Shown one piece after another: positions 34,101 to 46,345 of a DNA stretch of 64,000 bases. The stretch's first letter is position 1; the number at the start of each line of letters is the position of its first letter. The notes under the pieces were generated by a model that was not told the origin of the DNA, made no database searches, and saw only the letters and a program-made list of their open reading frames with translations. The stretch is from Rallus limicola (taxonomy: Eukaryota; Chordata; Aves; Gruiformes; Rallidae): NCBI GenBank assembly GCA_022605955.1, contig JAKCOZ010000021.1, positions 11,700,501-11,764,500 of the forward strand. Reading direction: 5' to 3'. Position numbers and translations under genes: made by a program.

Positions 34101-37100
34101 CTGGCTAAAGACTTGCGTGGTCATTCAGAAAGGTTCTTTGCTGTGTTTTTGCTCTCTGACAAGCTAATGTTTCCTGCAGTAAATATTGCCTTCTTCAAGC
34201 TGCTACTTTTTTAGTGAGAGGTTAAGCACTCATCAAAATTACCTCCCACCAGAAATACTCCAGTGCCTTGTAAGGTTCCAAATCCTACAACATCTGCCTG
34301 CATTTATGGGGCAAGAAAACTCATAAAATGTTGCATAGCTGTCAGCTGTGGAGGTATTTCAAGACTATCTGACCTGTTAAAGGAGAAGAAAAACGCAACC
34401 CATATGTACCTTGCAGCATATTGCCTAACTGTTTGTCATTAGACATAATGAACTCTTCCCCAAAAACAGTCTTCTATTTCTGTCTGGAAGGGTTCAGACT
34501 GTAGAGGGAAGAGCACACTCTATTAACCTAGATGAAAAGCATGAGTCCACAATGTTACAGCACTTGACACCAGAAGTGTCTATTGAAGGACATTGCTCCC
34601 AGAAGCATGTGAACACCTCCTGCAGATAACACTTGCCAACACCCAACACATTTCAAGTATGTCCATTTGTCTCCCACTACAATTCCATCCAGTCCTGCTA
34701 GCCTGACCAGGTGTTTGAGGGCATTCTGAATGGTGATATAAAACACATTTTACAGTGCAGTTTTTCTGAGTCAAAACTCTTCCCCTGCTGCCTGCTTCTG
34801 GGAGTACTCAACCCACAGAGCCTCAAAGAGCTTTAACAAGTGATGACCAGAGCAGCTTTAAGGGCCTGGCTTTTACCATCCTTTTGAGCCTGGTCACCTG
34901 TATAGTTCAATCCAGCTCAACAATGGTGTTGAAAATGCTGGGATGGTTTATATTTACTCTCAGGATTTGACCCATGGGAAGGCAATTAAATTTTATTATA
35001 TTTTGAGAAAGTGTTCCTTTTAACCACTCCTATCAAATGATCCTGCAGCTATAGAAAGAAATCACACTGGACTGTCTTCAGAAACAAATCACAAGGAAAT
35101 GTTTGGGCCAAAAAAAGGAACATTCTTACAGCAACAATGTAGACTGTTTCTGTGCAATCCCTTGTTGAAAAAATGACCCAGCAAAACTGGCCTCATTTGG
35201 ATGACTCCATGGACATCAAAGATTAAAGATTCCTTCAGCTGCAGTTTTGTCCTGGTCACAATTGTCCACTGACAGATAACAAGACATGATAAAGGAAAGC
35301 TAGACTTGCCACCTACTGTGCTGTGCAGTTCCTACGAGATTCCAGTTCCCAGGTTAGCATTAAAATCTAACCAGCCCTGTAACACCTGCTGTCGTGCAAC
35401 TGGGGATAAAAATCTGTCCAGTGAGCACAGCCACGTGTTCAGCAACTCCCTTCCCCTTGAGCAATGTGAATCTCCAAATACCAGTGGAAAAGGAAAAAAA
35501 AAAAAAAAATCTAGGCAGCATATCTTCCACTTTTTGACCCATCACTTGGGGTCATGGTAACTCTACTGAACACTCTAGATCCAGACATGTGGCCCAAAAG
35601 CTTTTCCAGCCCCTCTGTGCACTGCTTCAGTACTGCAGTACCCCCAGGAAAAAACAAACAGTTGCCAACAGTGTCTGATCAGAGAAAAATGTAAGAAACA
35701 AGACAAAACCAGAGCAATCTTTGCCCTAGTATTGCCATGTCAGCTTCAATTAATCTGCCAGTTACAGAGTTTCTAAGCCAAGTTTCTATCCTTTTTAATA
35801 ACTGGTGGTGAACTCTTCAGACAGTGCAGGTGTTCTCATAGTTCTGAAAGTCACACAACAGAAAGCAGTACAGTATGGCACCAGCATCATGAATCTGATG
35901 TTTCCTACCTTTCCCGTGCTTGACTATTCAGGTATGATGTTTCTTTACACAGATTTTCATATGTAATTTTACACTAGCTCTTCTACCGCCTTCTAGATAT
36001 TTTCAAGAAAACATGACTAGGTATAGTGAATCAATTATTCAGTGAAGCTTCTGTATCATTTTAACCATTCTATGCCAACTGCACTTCAGCTGAATAATCA
36101 AGGCCATGTTCATAATTTGCCAAAGTGTTACCATCCTATGGTTTGGGGTTTTTTCCATCCTACAAAAAGGGATGAATATAAAATCTATAAAATGAAGTCT
36201 CTGTGACATCCAAATATCTCTGAATCTGTTTTCTATGCTGATTTTGCTCATTAACCCATGTTTTGAGCATTCTATCTGACCTCCACAAATGCTCTCAAGA
36301 TAGCAAAGCAGCAGGCCAGGGAAATGTCACTCCTTTCTTCTCTGTTGTCTCCCTCTTCCTTACCATATCACATAAAAACTGTACTCATTTTGTCCAGTCC
36401 CTTCACTGCTGTTCCCTTACCTAATTGCTTCTCATACATGACTGTCATGACTGCTTCCATCTCCCTGATGCTATTCTCTGCCAGCCCGTCAGCCCATGGT
36501 CAAACAAACCTCTCAAGCTTCCTCCCACACCACTCTTCACATGGAGGAATGAGTTCCTCCTAAATATTTGTTACATATATAAAATACTCATTTTCTGTAC
36601 TTCCTCCAAAACTCTGACCTTGGACACGAGGCCAAGATGCTTAAGCTAATACTTCTAATGCAGATTTGTATTATTATTATTCCTTCATACTTTTCCTACC
36701 CTAATCCACTAGGCTCATAGTTGCAGCAATGATGTAGAAACAGCATCACCATCATCACTGGGCAGCACTCATACATTTTGTTTTAGTGTGAACAACCAGC
36801 CAGATTGACTTTATGGGTATCATCTGATCTTTTGTATAGGACAGTCACAGAATTTTATCCAATGCTGCCTGCAGTGAACTGATGACTTGTCTTGCATTCA
36901 AACATATCCTTCTAAAACTACCTGTAGTTCTTAAGTACAGAGATCTGGACAAACACTCTGGAACATAGGCAACAAGCTAGAAGAATGAAGCCTCACAAAG
37001 TGCAAGCCAGCTCTTCACAGCAGGCAGCTGGGTGCAGACAGAGCCCTTCTCCAAACATCTCTCTGGTGAAACTTCCTCTTGAACAACTCAGTCACACAGA

Positions 37101-38654
37101 CAACAGACATGAGATACCTCCAAAGTAAATGCTCTAAGAGAAGATTCCTGGCATTGACTGTACAACCATCAAGTCTACAGTAAATGTAATTTTGCCATTA
37201 CTTTTGAGTTTCCATGGGTGCTATTCAGCTATGAAACCTGTGTCCTCACACAGCTGTATCCTTACCTTAAACCTTAGTTTTCCTCAGAGACAAAGACCTT
37301 GACAAAAAGCCCCTGATGAGTCTGAACATACTAGAAGTTACAGATGATTTATCAGCCTGTTTCTCTCTTGCAAACACAAATTTGCTCCCCTAGTTTCAGG
37401 ACCATTCACCCTGGTATCCACTCCTTACAATAGCATATCCTCTTCCCATGTCCCTCCTTGTTTAATGATGACCAAGATTCTGAATGGAAGCTCAAAAAAG
37501 CAGAAAATGGAAAAAGTTAGACCAGGGATTTAATTTGGGTAGCAGTAGCACAGATCCTTGCAGCTTTACAGTGCATCACTGTCAACACCTTTGCTTCTCT
37601 CCTTGACTTCCCTGTCCTGTAAGAGAGCTGGTTTTAAAACAAAGTAAATGTAGCATGGTCAGCCCCTGGTGTCTAAAAATCTTTGAAAGGAAGACTGGAC
37701 TGTTATTCTGAGAAACCTTGTATTTACACTGTAAAAAGTGAAGTCTGACCCCTCCTGAAGAGAGGCCTCTCCCTGCTGAACTCACCACTGAGTGGAGCAC
37801 AGCTTTGCTGCCACAGTTTTGGACTGCAACTAATGCAAACCAGCTGTGAAGCAGAAGCTTTTGAAAGAGAGTACTCATTTTCTACTGAGGTTTTAATTTT
37901 ATGAATCTAAGGCATCTGAGTGACAGTTTGCTGAGAACGTGCTCTCACTCTCCTGTATTTTCTGGGACTTAAGATGGATTCACTATCTGTATGTCAAAGC
38001 ACGATCCATGTATCTCAAGTGCAGACTGAAATTTCTCCTTCTCACACATTTCACCACCAAGTACTTCAGAGAATCAAGCTTAAAATTAAACATGCCACTT
38101 CCATTACAAAATTCATGCATATGGAGTTAGCTATTCATGCCAAATAGATATTTATGGGCTCATATTAAACACAAAACACAGAAACTGACACACAATTACA
38201 AAAAAAAAAAAAAATCAGGCATCTCAGGGGAAAAAAAAATAATCTAGATTATCCTGATACTAACAAGAGCTAAAACATTTCCAGCATAACATAACAATTG
38301 ATTAAATATTCAGATTTTACTTGGTCTCAGGCCAGGAGAACAATTCGTAAGTAGTTCATTCCACAAACATAAGCAACATATTTAATTAGTCAATTTCAAA
38401 TCAGCATTGCACAAAAAAATGCCATTTTCTATTCATTATTTGACAGCTGATCAGAATGGACTCTACAAAGAAAACAAATGCTCAGCAGTAGCAAAGAATT
38501 TCACTGCGTAGGTCTTTGGCCCCAAATTTATGTCTGTACTGAACTCAATACTGCTTTGTAATTCCTTGGCAAAGGAAAGTTATCCCTGTTACATAACTGA
38601 TTTTTTCCTTTGTAATGTAAAAAGTATTTTGTGGGTAGATGGATTTGGATATTT

Positions 38655-38727
38655 AAAAAAAAAAAAAAGAAAAAAAGGAAAAAAAAAGAAATTTAAAAGG
38701 GACAAGAAAAAAAAAAAGAAAAGCAAA
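38655..38727 (+). repeat. A/G-rich low-complexity tract
   Basis: About 70 bases of nearly pure purine, dominated by A runs with single G interruptions. It gives a spurious poly-Lys open frame. Confidence 0.9.
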
Positions 38728-41700
38728 GCAGTCAAATCAAAATCTTTTCATGCCCAACAACAGTATCCATAGTGGTCTTTGGCCACAGTTTCAACTGTTG
38801 TGCAATTTCATAGTTTCATACCAGCTGTCCTTTTAACCATAATGACTGAAGAGCAAGGCATTGTCTAGGAATTAATGACAAGCTGAGAAGAGATGGCCTA
38901 ATGTGCAATAAAGGGGTAACATATGCTCATGCGACCACAGGAAATGCTCTATAAGCTGGCTGCTATTGCTCTCTCAGCATAGCTGATGGGTTTCTATGTT
39001 GGGTAGTGTGCTTGCACAGTTTTACATTGCTCATTAAATGATAAGTTTCTTATATTCCAAAAGTTTATCTCTCAGCCTCAGTTTCCTCAATCTTTGGGGC
39101 AGAATAATCTGCATGTCTTATATTCAATAATTTTACCAATAGCCTGAGTAAATCACTGAACTGCTAAATTATCAGAAAATATAAGCTTAGAAAAATGCAT
39201 GATAAAAGGCACAATGTACTTCTAGTATCCAGTCCAGAACGTTGTGTGGGGATTTGGTGCTGTAATTGTACACTTACATGAAGATTGATTTAAGCACAGA
39301 TCTTGAAGCAACATTTCTTTACCAGCATTATAAATTTATCACTTTAAAGGCAAACATGTGATGGAAACTGTTGCCTCCTCTTCTGATTCATGATGCTAAA
39401 AATGAGTGGCATCCTCAGATTAGTCACATGGATAATTAAAATTATTATTTCAATCTATATTACCTTTTTGATATAATTTAATGTCATTTTTATGAGCTAT
39501 TGATCTTGCCAATCTCATATTTTATAAGTGTATGACACAGTGTATTAGCTATTTAGTTTGTAAACCCTTCCACATTTAATTTATTTTCATGCCAGAGAAG
39601 CATGAAAATAGATTTCCTCTTCTGGCTGGCTGTAAAATAGGGTTTTTTTCTTTATATTCTTAATGACTGAAAGAATGCCCCATCCTCATTCTTGCTTTTT
39701 AGTGGATTCTGTTCTCAAGAACCAGGATATCACCGATGGAATTAAAGATAAAAAGCTAAATGCTACCCCATTACACCTGCAATCATCTGTGTTTGTAATG
39801 AAAACAGACTTAAGAGAGAGCAGAAGTTGGCTTCAAAAGTACCATGTCACTGACAACAGCCATCAAGAGAGGTAAGGCTGTAACTGGGTGTGTATCCCAG
39901 CCAGAGGTAGTGCTGGTACCAATGAAATATGAGAGCAAAGAAACCAGCACCAGCTACATTCATGCATACTGAAGGAGAACACTTGTCCTTTGTTGGGAAA
40001 CAAAGTATTTGTCACCCAAGAGGCTATTTATTCCTTGGTGACTGAGATAACACGTCTATGATGGGTGTCTATTTGCTGGCTGGACCATGTAACTCACTGA
40101 GAGGACAGCAAGGAGGAAACATGCAGACTGCACAGTCTGCTCAAGATTCACAGACTAACCACCCATGGCTGCCTGCAGATGACTTCACTACATTGCTCTG
40201 GGAGCTCATTCTCAACAAAGGCAAACAATACCCAAGTTATCTCACTTACACACTTGAAGTATTACCATCTTACAATACTTGCAGAGCTTAACTTAATAGT
40301 ATTTTCTTCACACTTTAAAATACAAAACTGAGCAGTACACATTCTTGGAGATACCTTTCCATGCTGCTCCCCTGCAAGTCACCCTCTTCAAGATCTCTCT
40401 CCCAACATGATACAATAAACATTTTGCCCTTGAGGTGGAGGTTAAGAGCTTGCATCTTACAGCCCCCAAGAAATTTGATTTTATAAAAACAGGTAAATAA
40501 AAATTTTCCCAGAGTCCTGGCCTGGGTCAGCAACCGGTGACCAATAGATCTGAAGTGAACTTAGCAAAAGTCTTAATGGTCCTGGAGCTAGGTGGCACAG
40601 AGAGTTTTGGACTCACATTAGGAAGATAGAACAATCATGTCCCCACCCCCAAGTGCTGTGGCGTGGGAAAGCACTGAGCACACATTCCTCGGTAGCACTC
40701 AGCACAGGAAGCCTCCTGGCTTCTCACTCAAACCTTTCACTAGCACTCAGCAAGGTAAATAAACTGTACTGTCAGGGAGCTTCAGACTTTTTCTCATGAG
40801 GAAGGAGAAGAAGGGTGGAAATACTTGTTTACAACAGGAAGACACATTTACTCCTTCTCCCTTTGCCTTCCAGTAAGCACCTGCTACTCGCAGAAACTGT
40901 TTTCCTCCATTTTCTTTTGCATTAAAGGCTTAGCTGGCTGGCTGAAATTATCTTCTTGGCATAAAAAAAGTTATTTCACCTAATACCACAGCATCGTCCC
41001 AGGGAACATCATCTGAAAGCACTTTGGGCATATTCATGCTCATACACGTAAGCATGAAGTTCCTCACAGCCTGTTTTGGTACAATACATGGTTGTGACAC
41101 TATTGTTTGCAAGTGTAACATTTTCAAGTGCTGATGCACAAAATTTGCTTATCTAAACCTCTTGATTGAACAAAGGGGCCATCTTAAATACTTCATTCCC
41201 AAGTGAATTGAGTTTGCCTTCTCAAACAGTTCAGATTCTTCTAAGCTAACACAAAGCACATGTGAAAGCTGTGTCCTGGGGAAACAAAAACCAACAGAAA
41301 CATAGACAGGAGTACAGCGATCTTCCAAGGAAGCAAAAGAAAACGTCAGTACTTTGTCAATAATGGTGTTACAGGCATTAGTATCTAATCACATAGCAGT
41401 TTGACAGGAGGCAGCATGGCTGCTATTGCTCTGGGAGAGCACAGACCAGACACTTAAGCCTATCCACAAAGCCGTGACACTCCAGCACCTACAACTGCTG
41501 GTAACTGCAAGCCACTGTGTGACTAAAAAGAGAGGACTTCCATTGCTGACAGTGTAACTCAAAACAAGACTGATACATTCAAGGAGAAAAACAGAAACTG
41601 AAAACTTAACTCTGGAGTTAAGGAGTAAGATGAAGCTTGTAGGAGTCAAGGTTACAAAAGCCCCAACACATAGGCTATGTGGGTTGGGGGTTTTTTTGGT

Positions 41701-42425
41701 GCCACATTCAACCCAGGTGTCTCCAGCACATCCCGTAAGGGATTCAAGCCACAAAACCCACATTAGCATTACAGATATATACTCTGACAAAATCAGCATG
41801 TGAAGTCACAATGAGGGTAAAATCTCATGCAAGACACTTGCAAAGGCAGGTGTGCAGAAGACAAAATCTAATCTTTACTTTTAAGTAGTCAAGTTCAATA
41901 CAAACACCAAAATGGACTCAGAATGTGAGGCCTAGAGGTGAGGAATGAAACTGCACTCCCAGGGGACTCAAGGTAAAGGCACAGAGATAGCGTGACATTT
42001 TAAGGACATGATCTATTTCTCAGAATATACTAATTACTCTTGTTGTATGTAAAATGATTTATAAAACTGAAATGGTTATTGCATGATTCCTCTCATCTGC
42101 TATTGTTGCTGTAGAATTTATCATCATCCTTTGCAGGATTGCCTGGACAGGTGTTTTTAAACTCAGATCTCATAGCTTATATTGATCATGCATGAAGTTC
42201 TGCTAGGGGATACTGGTGTTAAATCCTGTGCCCCTGCCAGAAATTCATTCCCTTGATAAGCAAAACAGATCTATGAAGACTTACCTCCTTGCCTACCCTA
42301 AACTGCCTATACCTAATACCAATGCTTTTCACTGTGATCACAGTAGAAGAAGAATTGGTCTACTCCGTGGTTGTAAGATTCTGACTTCTCACAGCACATC
42401 CTGCAAGGCACCAACCTGTACTCAC

Positions 42426-42542
42426 CGTGCATCTGGTACGTGTACGGTGCTTGTCCGGCTGTCGGGGTACTGAAGCTGGAGCCATAGCTAAGAAACCCAC
42501 TCTGTCCTGGGGAATGGCTCAGGCTGTCCTCTGTTTTGATGC
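42426..42542 (-). CDS. EYA2: EYA2 coding exon 5: IKTEDSL...YTYQMH segment
   Basis: The acceptor is CCCAAAG and the donor is CACG|GTGAGT. It encodes residues 114-151, running from [20 protein letters not shown] through [18 protein letters not shown], and begins Gly152. Human EYA2 is nearly identical here as recalled ([20 protein letters not shown]). The IKTE motif occurs in EYA1, EYA2 and EYA4, but the following DSLxHSPGQSG wording is EYA2-type. It is part of the Pro/Ser/Thr/Tyr-rich transactivation domain. The acceptor lacks a long pyrimidine tract, so it is a comparatively weak site. Confidence 0.95.
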
Positions 42543-43199
42543 CTTTGGGACACATAGTAGTAACCAAGAGCAGAACATGAATGTTTGCCATACAAAGGTG
42601 TAAAAATAGCAAGGTTAGGAATTAACAATTTTTCAGGTAGATTTTAATCTAATAAACTTTTTTTTTCTTGTATTTTATTAAATTATCTGCATTACCCAAA
42701 CAGGTCTCTTAATGGAGTCAAGTAACTTCATCAAAAATAATATGAGTCAGTCAACTACATCCTGTATCCACACCCAAATGAACTTCTGTGAGGATGGGGA
42801 AACAACTATCAATAATACTGTTTAAAAAACCCTAAACTTCTGAACAAACAGTTTTGTTTTAGAATTAAACAATGAACTTTCTGAACAGTTATCAGATACA
42901 AGCATTGATTAACAAAGCAACAGGACCTTCAGCAAAATAACCTCAAGACTTCTGTTCTCAACAGAGTTATCTTTTATTTGCATTATATTTTCAGCTTTGG
43001 TAGCAAAATATTTATTGGCAAGTCATACAGGAGAGTTATCATCTATTCAGTTAGATGTAGCATACAGTTCAGGAACAATAGGTAAGCCCTGAAGCCACAA
43101 AAATCTTTTCATTACTAAAATCAGGCAATTAAACTGACAATTTAAAGGGAGAAGAGCAATAGTTGAATTAAACATTGCAAGATGAAACCTTTGCTGGTA

Positions 43200-43440
43200 G
43201 TGATAGGGTTTGATATTTTATTATGAGATGCTGCCGAGATTGTACAGCTGTATTATTAAAATAAACAGCTGAAAGGTGTGTTTTATTATGAACCCTTTGG
43301 GCGTGATACTTCTCTCCTTTGCAAGCTTATTTGCACAAAACAAATGGCCATTGGACAGACCCCGAGTGTTGGGACTAAACAAAGACCCTGTTGATGTCCT
43401 GGCCTTGGATTTACACACTTCCCAGGCTGTTATCATCTTT
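43200..43440. promoter_or_regulatory. Possible intronic enhancer A
   Basis: Two CAGCTG E-boxes (43245-43250 and 43266-43271) lie 21 bp apart. They are followed by a T-box-like AGGTGTG (43274-43280) and a near-palindromic CAAATGGCCATTGG (43341-43354) with SOX-like half sites. The stretch has several CpGs and no simple repeats, unlike the flanking intron. Conservation was not tested, so this is inference from motif density. Confidence 0.35.
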
Positions 43441-43629
43441 TAGTACTTGCAGGCAAGCTTGCCAAAAGACAAGTCGAATTCACATGACTTTCACCAAACA
43501 TGCTGTTTTCTAGTTTTAATGGCTCTTAAAAGCAACAAGTATGCATTTGCTCAGGTTGGGAATAAGTTCTCTCGAATAATGTTTTCTCTAATAAAAACCA
43601 ATTCTTTTAGCTTCAGGTGAGAATAACTG

Positions 43630-43870
43630 CAATGCAATTTAAGCACAAGTTAGCTACAAGATGACAATGCTGCATTGTGAAACGCAGGAAGTTTATGATG
43701 ACAGTGAATGAACATGTGTTGGTGCAAGCGTCCGGCTCCATTACTGCTGGGGAAGCGAAGGGATTTGCAAGTGTGCCCAGAGAAGCCGCTTTTCATAACA
43801 TCCCATGCTTTCCAATTACATCAGCGCCTTGCATGCAAGCACTCAACCTACTCCAGCTACAATTAATCTT
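43630..43870. promoter_or_regulatory. Possible intronic enhancer B
   Basis: A stretch with five or so CpGs in a CpG-poor intron. It contains an ETS-like GCAGGAAGT, a MEIS/TGIF-type TGACAG (43699-43704), CCAATTACATCA and a TGCATGCA palindrome. It is 200 bases from candidate A. Inference only. Confidence 0.3.
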
Positions 43871-45372
43871 CAGCAAATAGGCCTTTTTGGAAGTCTAAAA
43901 TTTGTTGTCAGACAGCTAAATAACTTAGCACCAAATTAATTTCCACACAATGTTCTGTTTTGTCTAGAAACTGGACGAGTTTTATTTTTGTGCCTAAAAA
44001 CAATACTGCTTCATTGTTCTTGGTTGTCAGCCAGGTGGAGTTTTTCATTTGCTGTGTGGAGTATCTTAGAGAGGGTATATGGGCTGGGGGAGGGAAATCA
44101 CTGTTCAAGGATGCTAAGAGGTCATCCACAGGATTTATAAGCAGCATATGGGCCTGACACATGTATGCCCTAAAGACTCTATGCAGTAGCAAATGGCTCT
44201 ACTTTCACCTGCTCTAATAGGACAACTGTTCAGAGTTTGCCTTGGAAATCAGCCAGCTGATGCAAACATACAAGTTGCTCCCCGAAAGGGTCTCAAAACA
44301 TTCCTCTCATCATCCTGGCAGAGCTTTGACTCTGCCAAGCCCACTTCTCCAGCCTTCCAGACTGCTGCACTAAATTTTGCTTCAGTAAAAGCCTTATACA
44401 ATGGCTGTATGAAAACTTCTTGTTGGGGAGGGATACTGTATTTGCCATCAAATGAATGTGTAGAACAGTGCAAGAGAAAACAGAACTATAAATACATTTA
44501 ATGCTGCAAGATGCAGCTCCCACAGGATGAGCTGGGAATAAGGAGTCCAGAGCTTCCTGTTAAAAAGCTGTACCTAAGTAACAGCAATATCTCTTTGGTC
44601 CTTAGGAGTAAAAAGAACTTCGCAGCTCCCTCAAGAATTTGGTATTTCCACATAGAGCTCAAGGATACTCTTAACACTTGGTTTACCAGGCATTCCCCCT
44701 ACCAGAAGTGCTGGTTTAATTAGTCCCCTGCCTTAATCCTCCAGCTGTTCCTGCCCAGCACCACCTCCCCACAGCTGCTGGCAAGGCTGAGAAGGAAAAG
44801 CAGGGAACAAAGCTGACTGGGGTTAGAAATGTTTACTGCACCTACAGCTAACAACCATCCATTTAAATATGAACTGCTTTCCAAAAATCAAAATACTCTA
44901 TTATTTCACCCATGCATTATACTGCTGTGTGTCTTGCTTCTTCTGTAATAATATACAAAAAGTTTTTCTTGAACTCACTTGTATCAATGAAACACCAGGA
45001 AGAATCAATGAAGACAAAGTGTAGTTTACCTAAATATCACATTTACTGCAAGATACCTTGTCTTGGCAATGAGTCATGGAAACACTACCACACCAGCTAC
45101 TACTCCTAAATGGCACATCCTACAGAACCTGTGTTTCTCATGCTGTGTCTCATATCCTACTATTGACTAGTTTGTAAGATCATAACCCAGGATATCAAGA
45201 GCTAAAAGGTAGTTCAAAAGTAACCCTAACGTTTTTAAAAAGTCAGATTTTCCTCTACAGTTAAGAGCAATACAGAAATGACCTTTCATTCTAAAGCTTA
45301 AGGCTTAAAATATCTATTTCTAGGAGCAAGAGGAAGATGTCCTCGAAGGTAACATGACATCAGAGTACTCAC

Positions 45373-45515
45373 TGTAGGAGGGTATGCCATAGGGCTGTCC
45401 TGGAGGAGGGTAGGCAGTGTATGCAGCGGCCTGCTGGATCCCTGCGCTGTACTGAGTCTGTCCATAGGTTGCCATTGTTGGGAAAGCCGGGACTGTCACT
45501 ATATGGGGATAATGT
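45373..45515 (-). CDS. EYA2: EYA2 coding exon 4: conserved N-terminal AYGQTQ block
   Basis: The acceptor is GTTCTGAATAG and the donor is CTACA|GTGAGT. The exon encodes residues 66-112, from [14 protein letters not shown] through [14 protein letters not shown] to [12 protein letters not shown], and starts Ser113. The block is rich in Tyr, Gln, Ala and Pro. It matches the conserved stretch of the EYA2 transactivation domain, where human reads [14 protein letters not shown]. The preceding YPHI motif resembles EYA1/EYA4 more than human EYA2. Splice phase agrees on both sides. Confidence 0.96.
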
Positions 45516-46129
45516 CTATTCAGAACAAGAAAACAGAAGGTGTAAGGCAACAGTTACTATACATGATCTTTGAGAGTACATGTAGAACAGGTCTAGACAT
45601 TTTGATAATATCCCAAGTACAACGACGAGCATTTTAGGAATTCAACATTGTCTAGAGTGGGGCAAAGGTTTGCTTTAGTATACAGTACCTGGTATGAGTT
45701 ACTAAGATTAAGCTACCTAAATTCATGGGGACTCTGGGGACTGTGCAGAATATATGCAAGTTTAAAAAGTAAAATAATACCAACACTGATTTTTCATGTT
45801 TCATTTAAATTTGTAAAACAAGCAAGTGTCTTAGAAAAACTCTGACATTTCAAAATATTCCTCTGTCATCATTCATAAACATAATGATATTCAAATTGAT
45901 AAGGTTTGGATTCTTAAGGGTATGAAAGTACAATGCACAGACCCTCCAATTTCCTTTCACTCCATATCTAACAAGATTAAGAACCAGTTACTTCACTGGG
46001 CCAGAGACATTCAGGGGAACAGGTGGATGGGCTTAAGGCAAATGCTTTTTAAGGTGACAGAAGTCTGCACAAAATGGCTGTTCAGCAAAACACAGTTTTT
46101 AAATTACAGCACTTGGCATAAGCACTCAC
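45516..46129 (-). other. EYA2 intron 3
   Basis: A 614-base intron with GTGAGT donor and AATAG acceptor. Nothing notable is seen. Confidence 0.88.
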
Positions 46130-46178
46130 TTTGTGGAGTACAGATGGAGAGGACACTGCGGTGCTGCTTTGCTGCTGC
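46130..46178 (-). CDS. EYA2: EYA2 coding exon 3 (49 nt)
   Basis: The acceptor is TTGTTTTCCAG and the donor is AA|GTGAGT. The exon completes Gly49, encodes residues 50-64 (SSKAAPQCPLHLYST) and gives two bases of Lys65. The segment resembles the Gln/Pro-Leu-Tyr-Pro-Ser stretch that precedes the Tyr-Pro-His-Ile motif in EYA1 and EYA4. That supports the chosen frame, and its phase is also the only one joining both neighbours. It belongs to the poorly conserved transactivation half. A cluster of AT-rich inverted repeats lies about 90 nt upstream of its acceptor in the transcript. Confidence 0.82.
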
Positions 46179-46269
46179 CTGGAAAACAAAATTAGAGAGT
46201 CTTAGATTTTCATCACATTCTGTTCTGTGGCCAAGCTGATGCCACTGTTTTTAACACTGCTGGTTTGAG

Positions 46270-46345
46270 AAAAATATACAGGAAGTATATTTTTGTAAAT
46301 ACAGAAAATATATACTTCTGTATACAGAAAGCATATATTTTTGGT
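46270..46345 (+). repeat. Clustered AT-rich inverted repeats
   Basis: AAAAATATAC and GTATATTTTT form a perfect 10-bp stem around a 5-base loop at 46270-46294. Next to it a 14-base perfect palindrome (TTCTGTATACAGAA) is flanked by AAAATATAT and ATATATTTT arms. The cluster lies about 90-170 bases upstream of the exon 3 acceptor in the transcript. Confidence 0.82.

Larger units (their letters stand above)
28932..42425 (-). other. EYA2 intron 5 (13.5 kb)
   Basis: A long intron. It holds a sense-strand (plus) CR1 3' fragment at about 29575-29803, a motif- and CpG-enriched stretch near 30830-31190, a poly-A run at 38200-38214 and an A/G-rich tract at 38655-38727. The remainder looks like unique AT-rich intron with only chance open frames. 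Confidence 0.9.
42543..45372 (-). other. EYA2 intron 4
   Basis: A 2.8 kb intron with GTGAGT donor and CAAAG acceptor. Two adjacent stretches (43200-43440 and 43630-43870) look unlike the surrounding intron and are listed as possible enhancers. Confidence 0.9.

Noticed and set aside
38530..38772. Poly-Lys C-terminal open frame
   Set aside because: Produced by translating the A/G-rich low-complexity tract.
41389..41799. 136-codon minus-strand frame in intron 5
   Set aside because: No known motif and no splice context matching the EYA2 phases.
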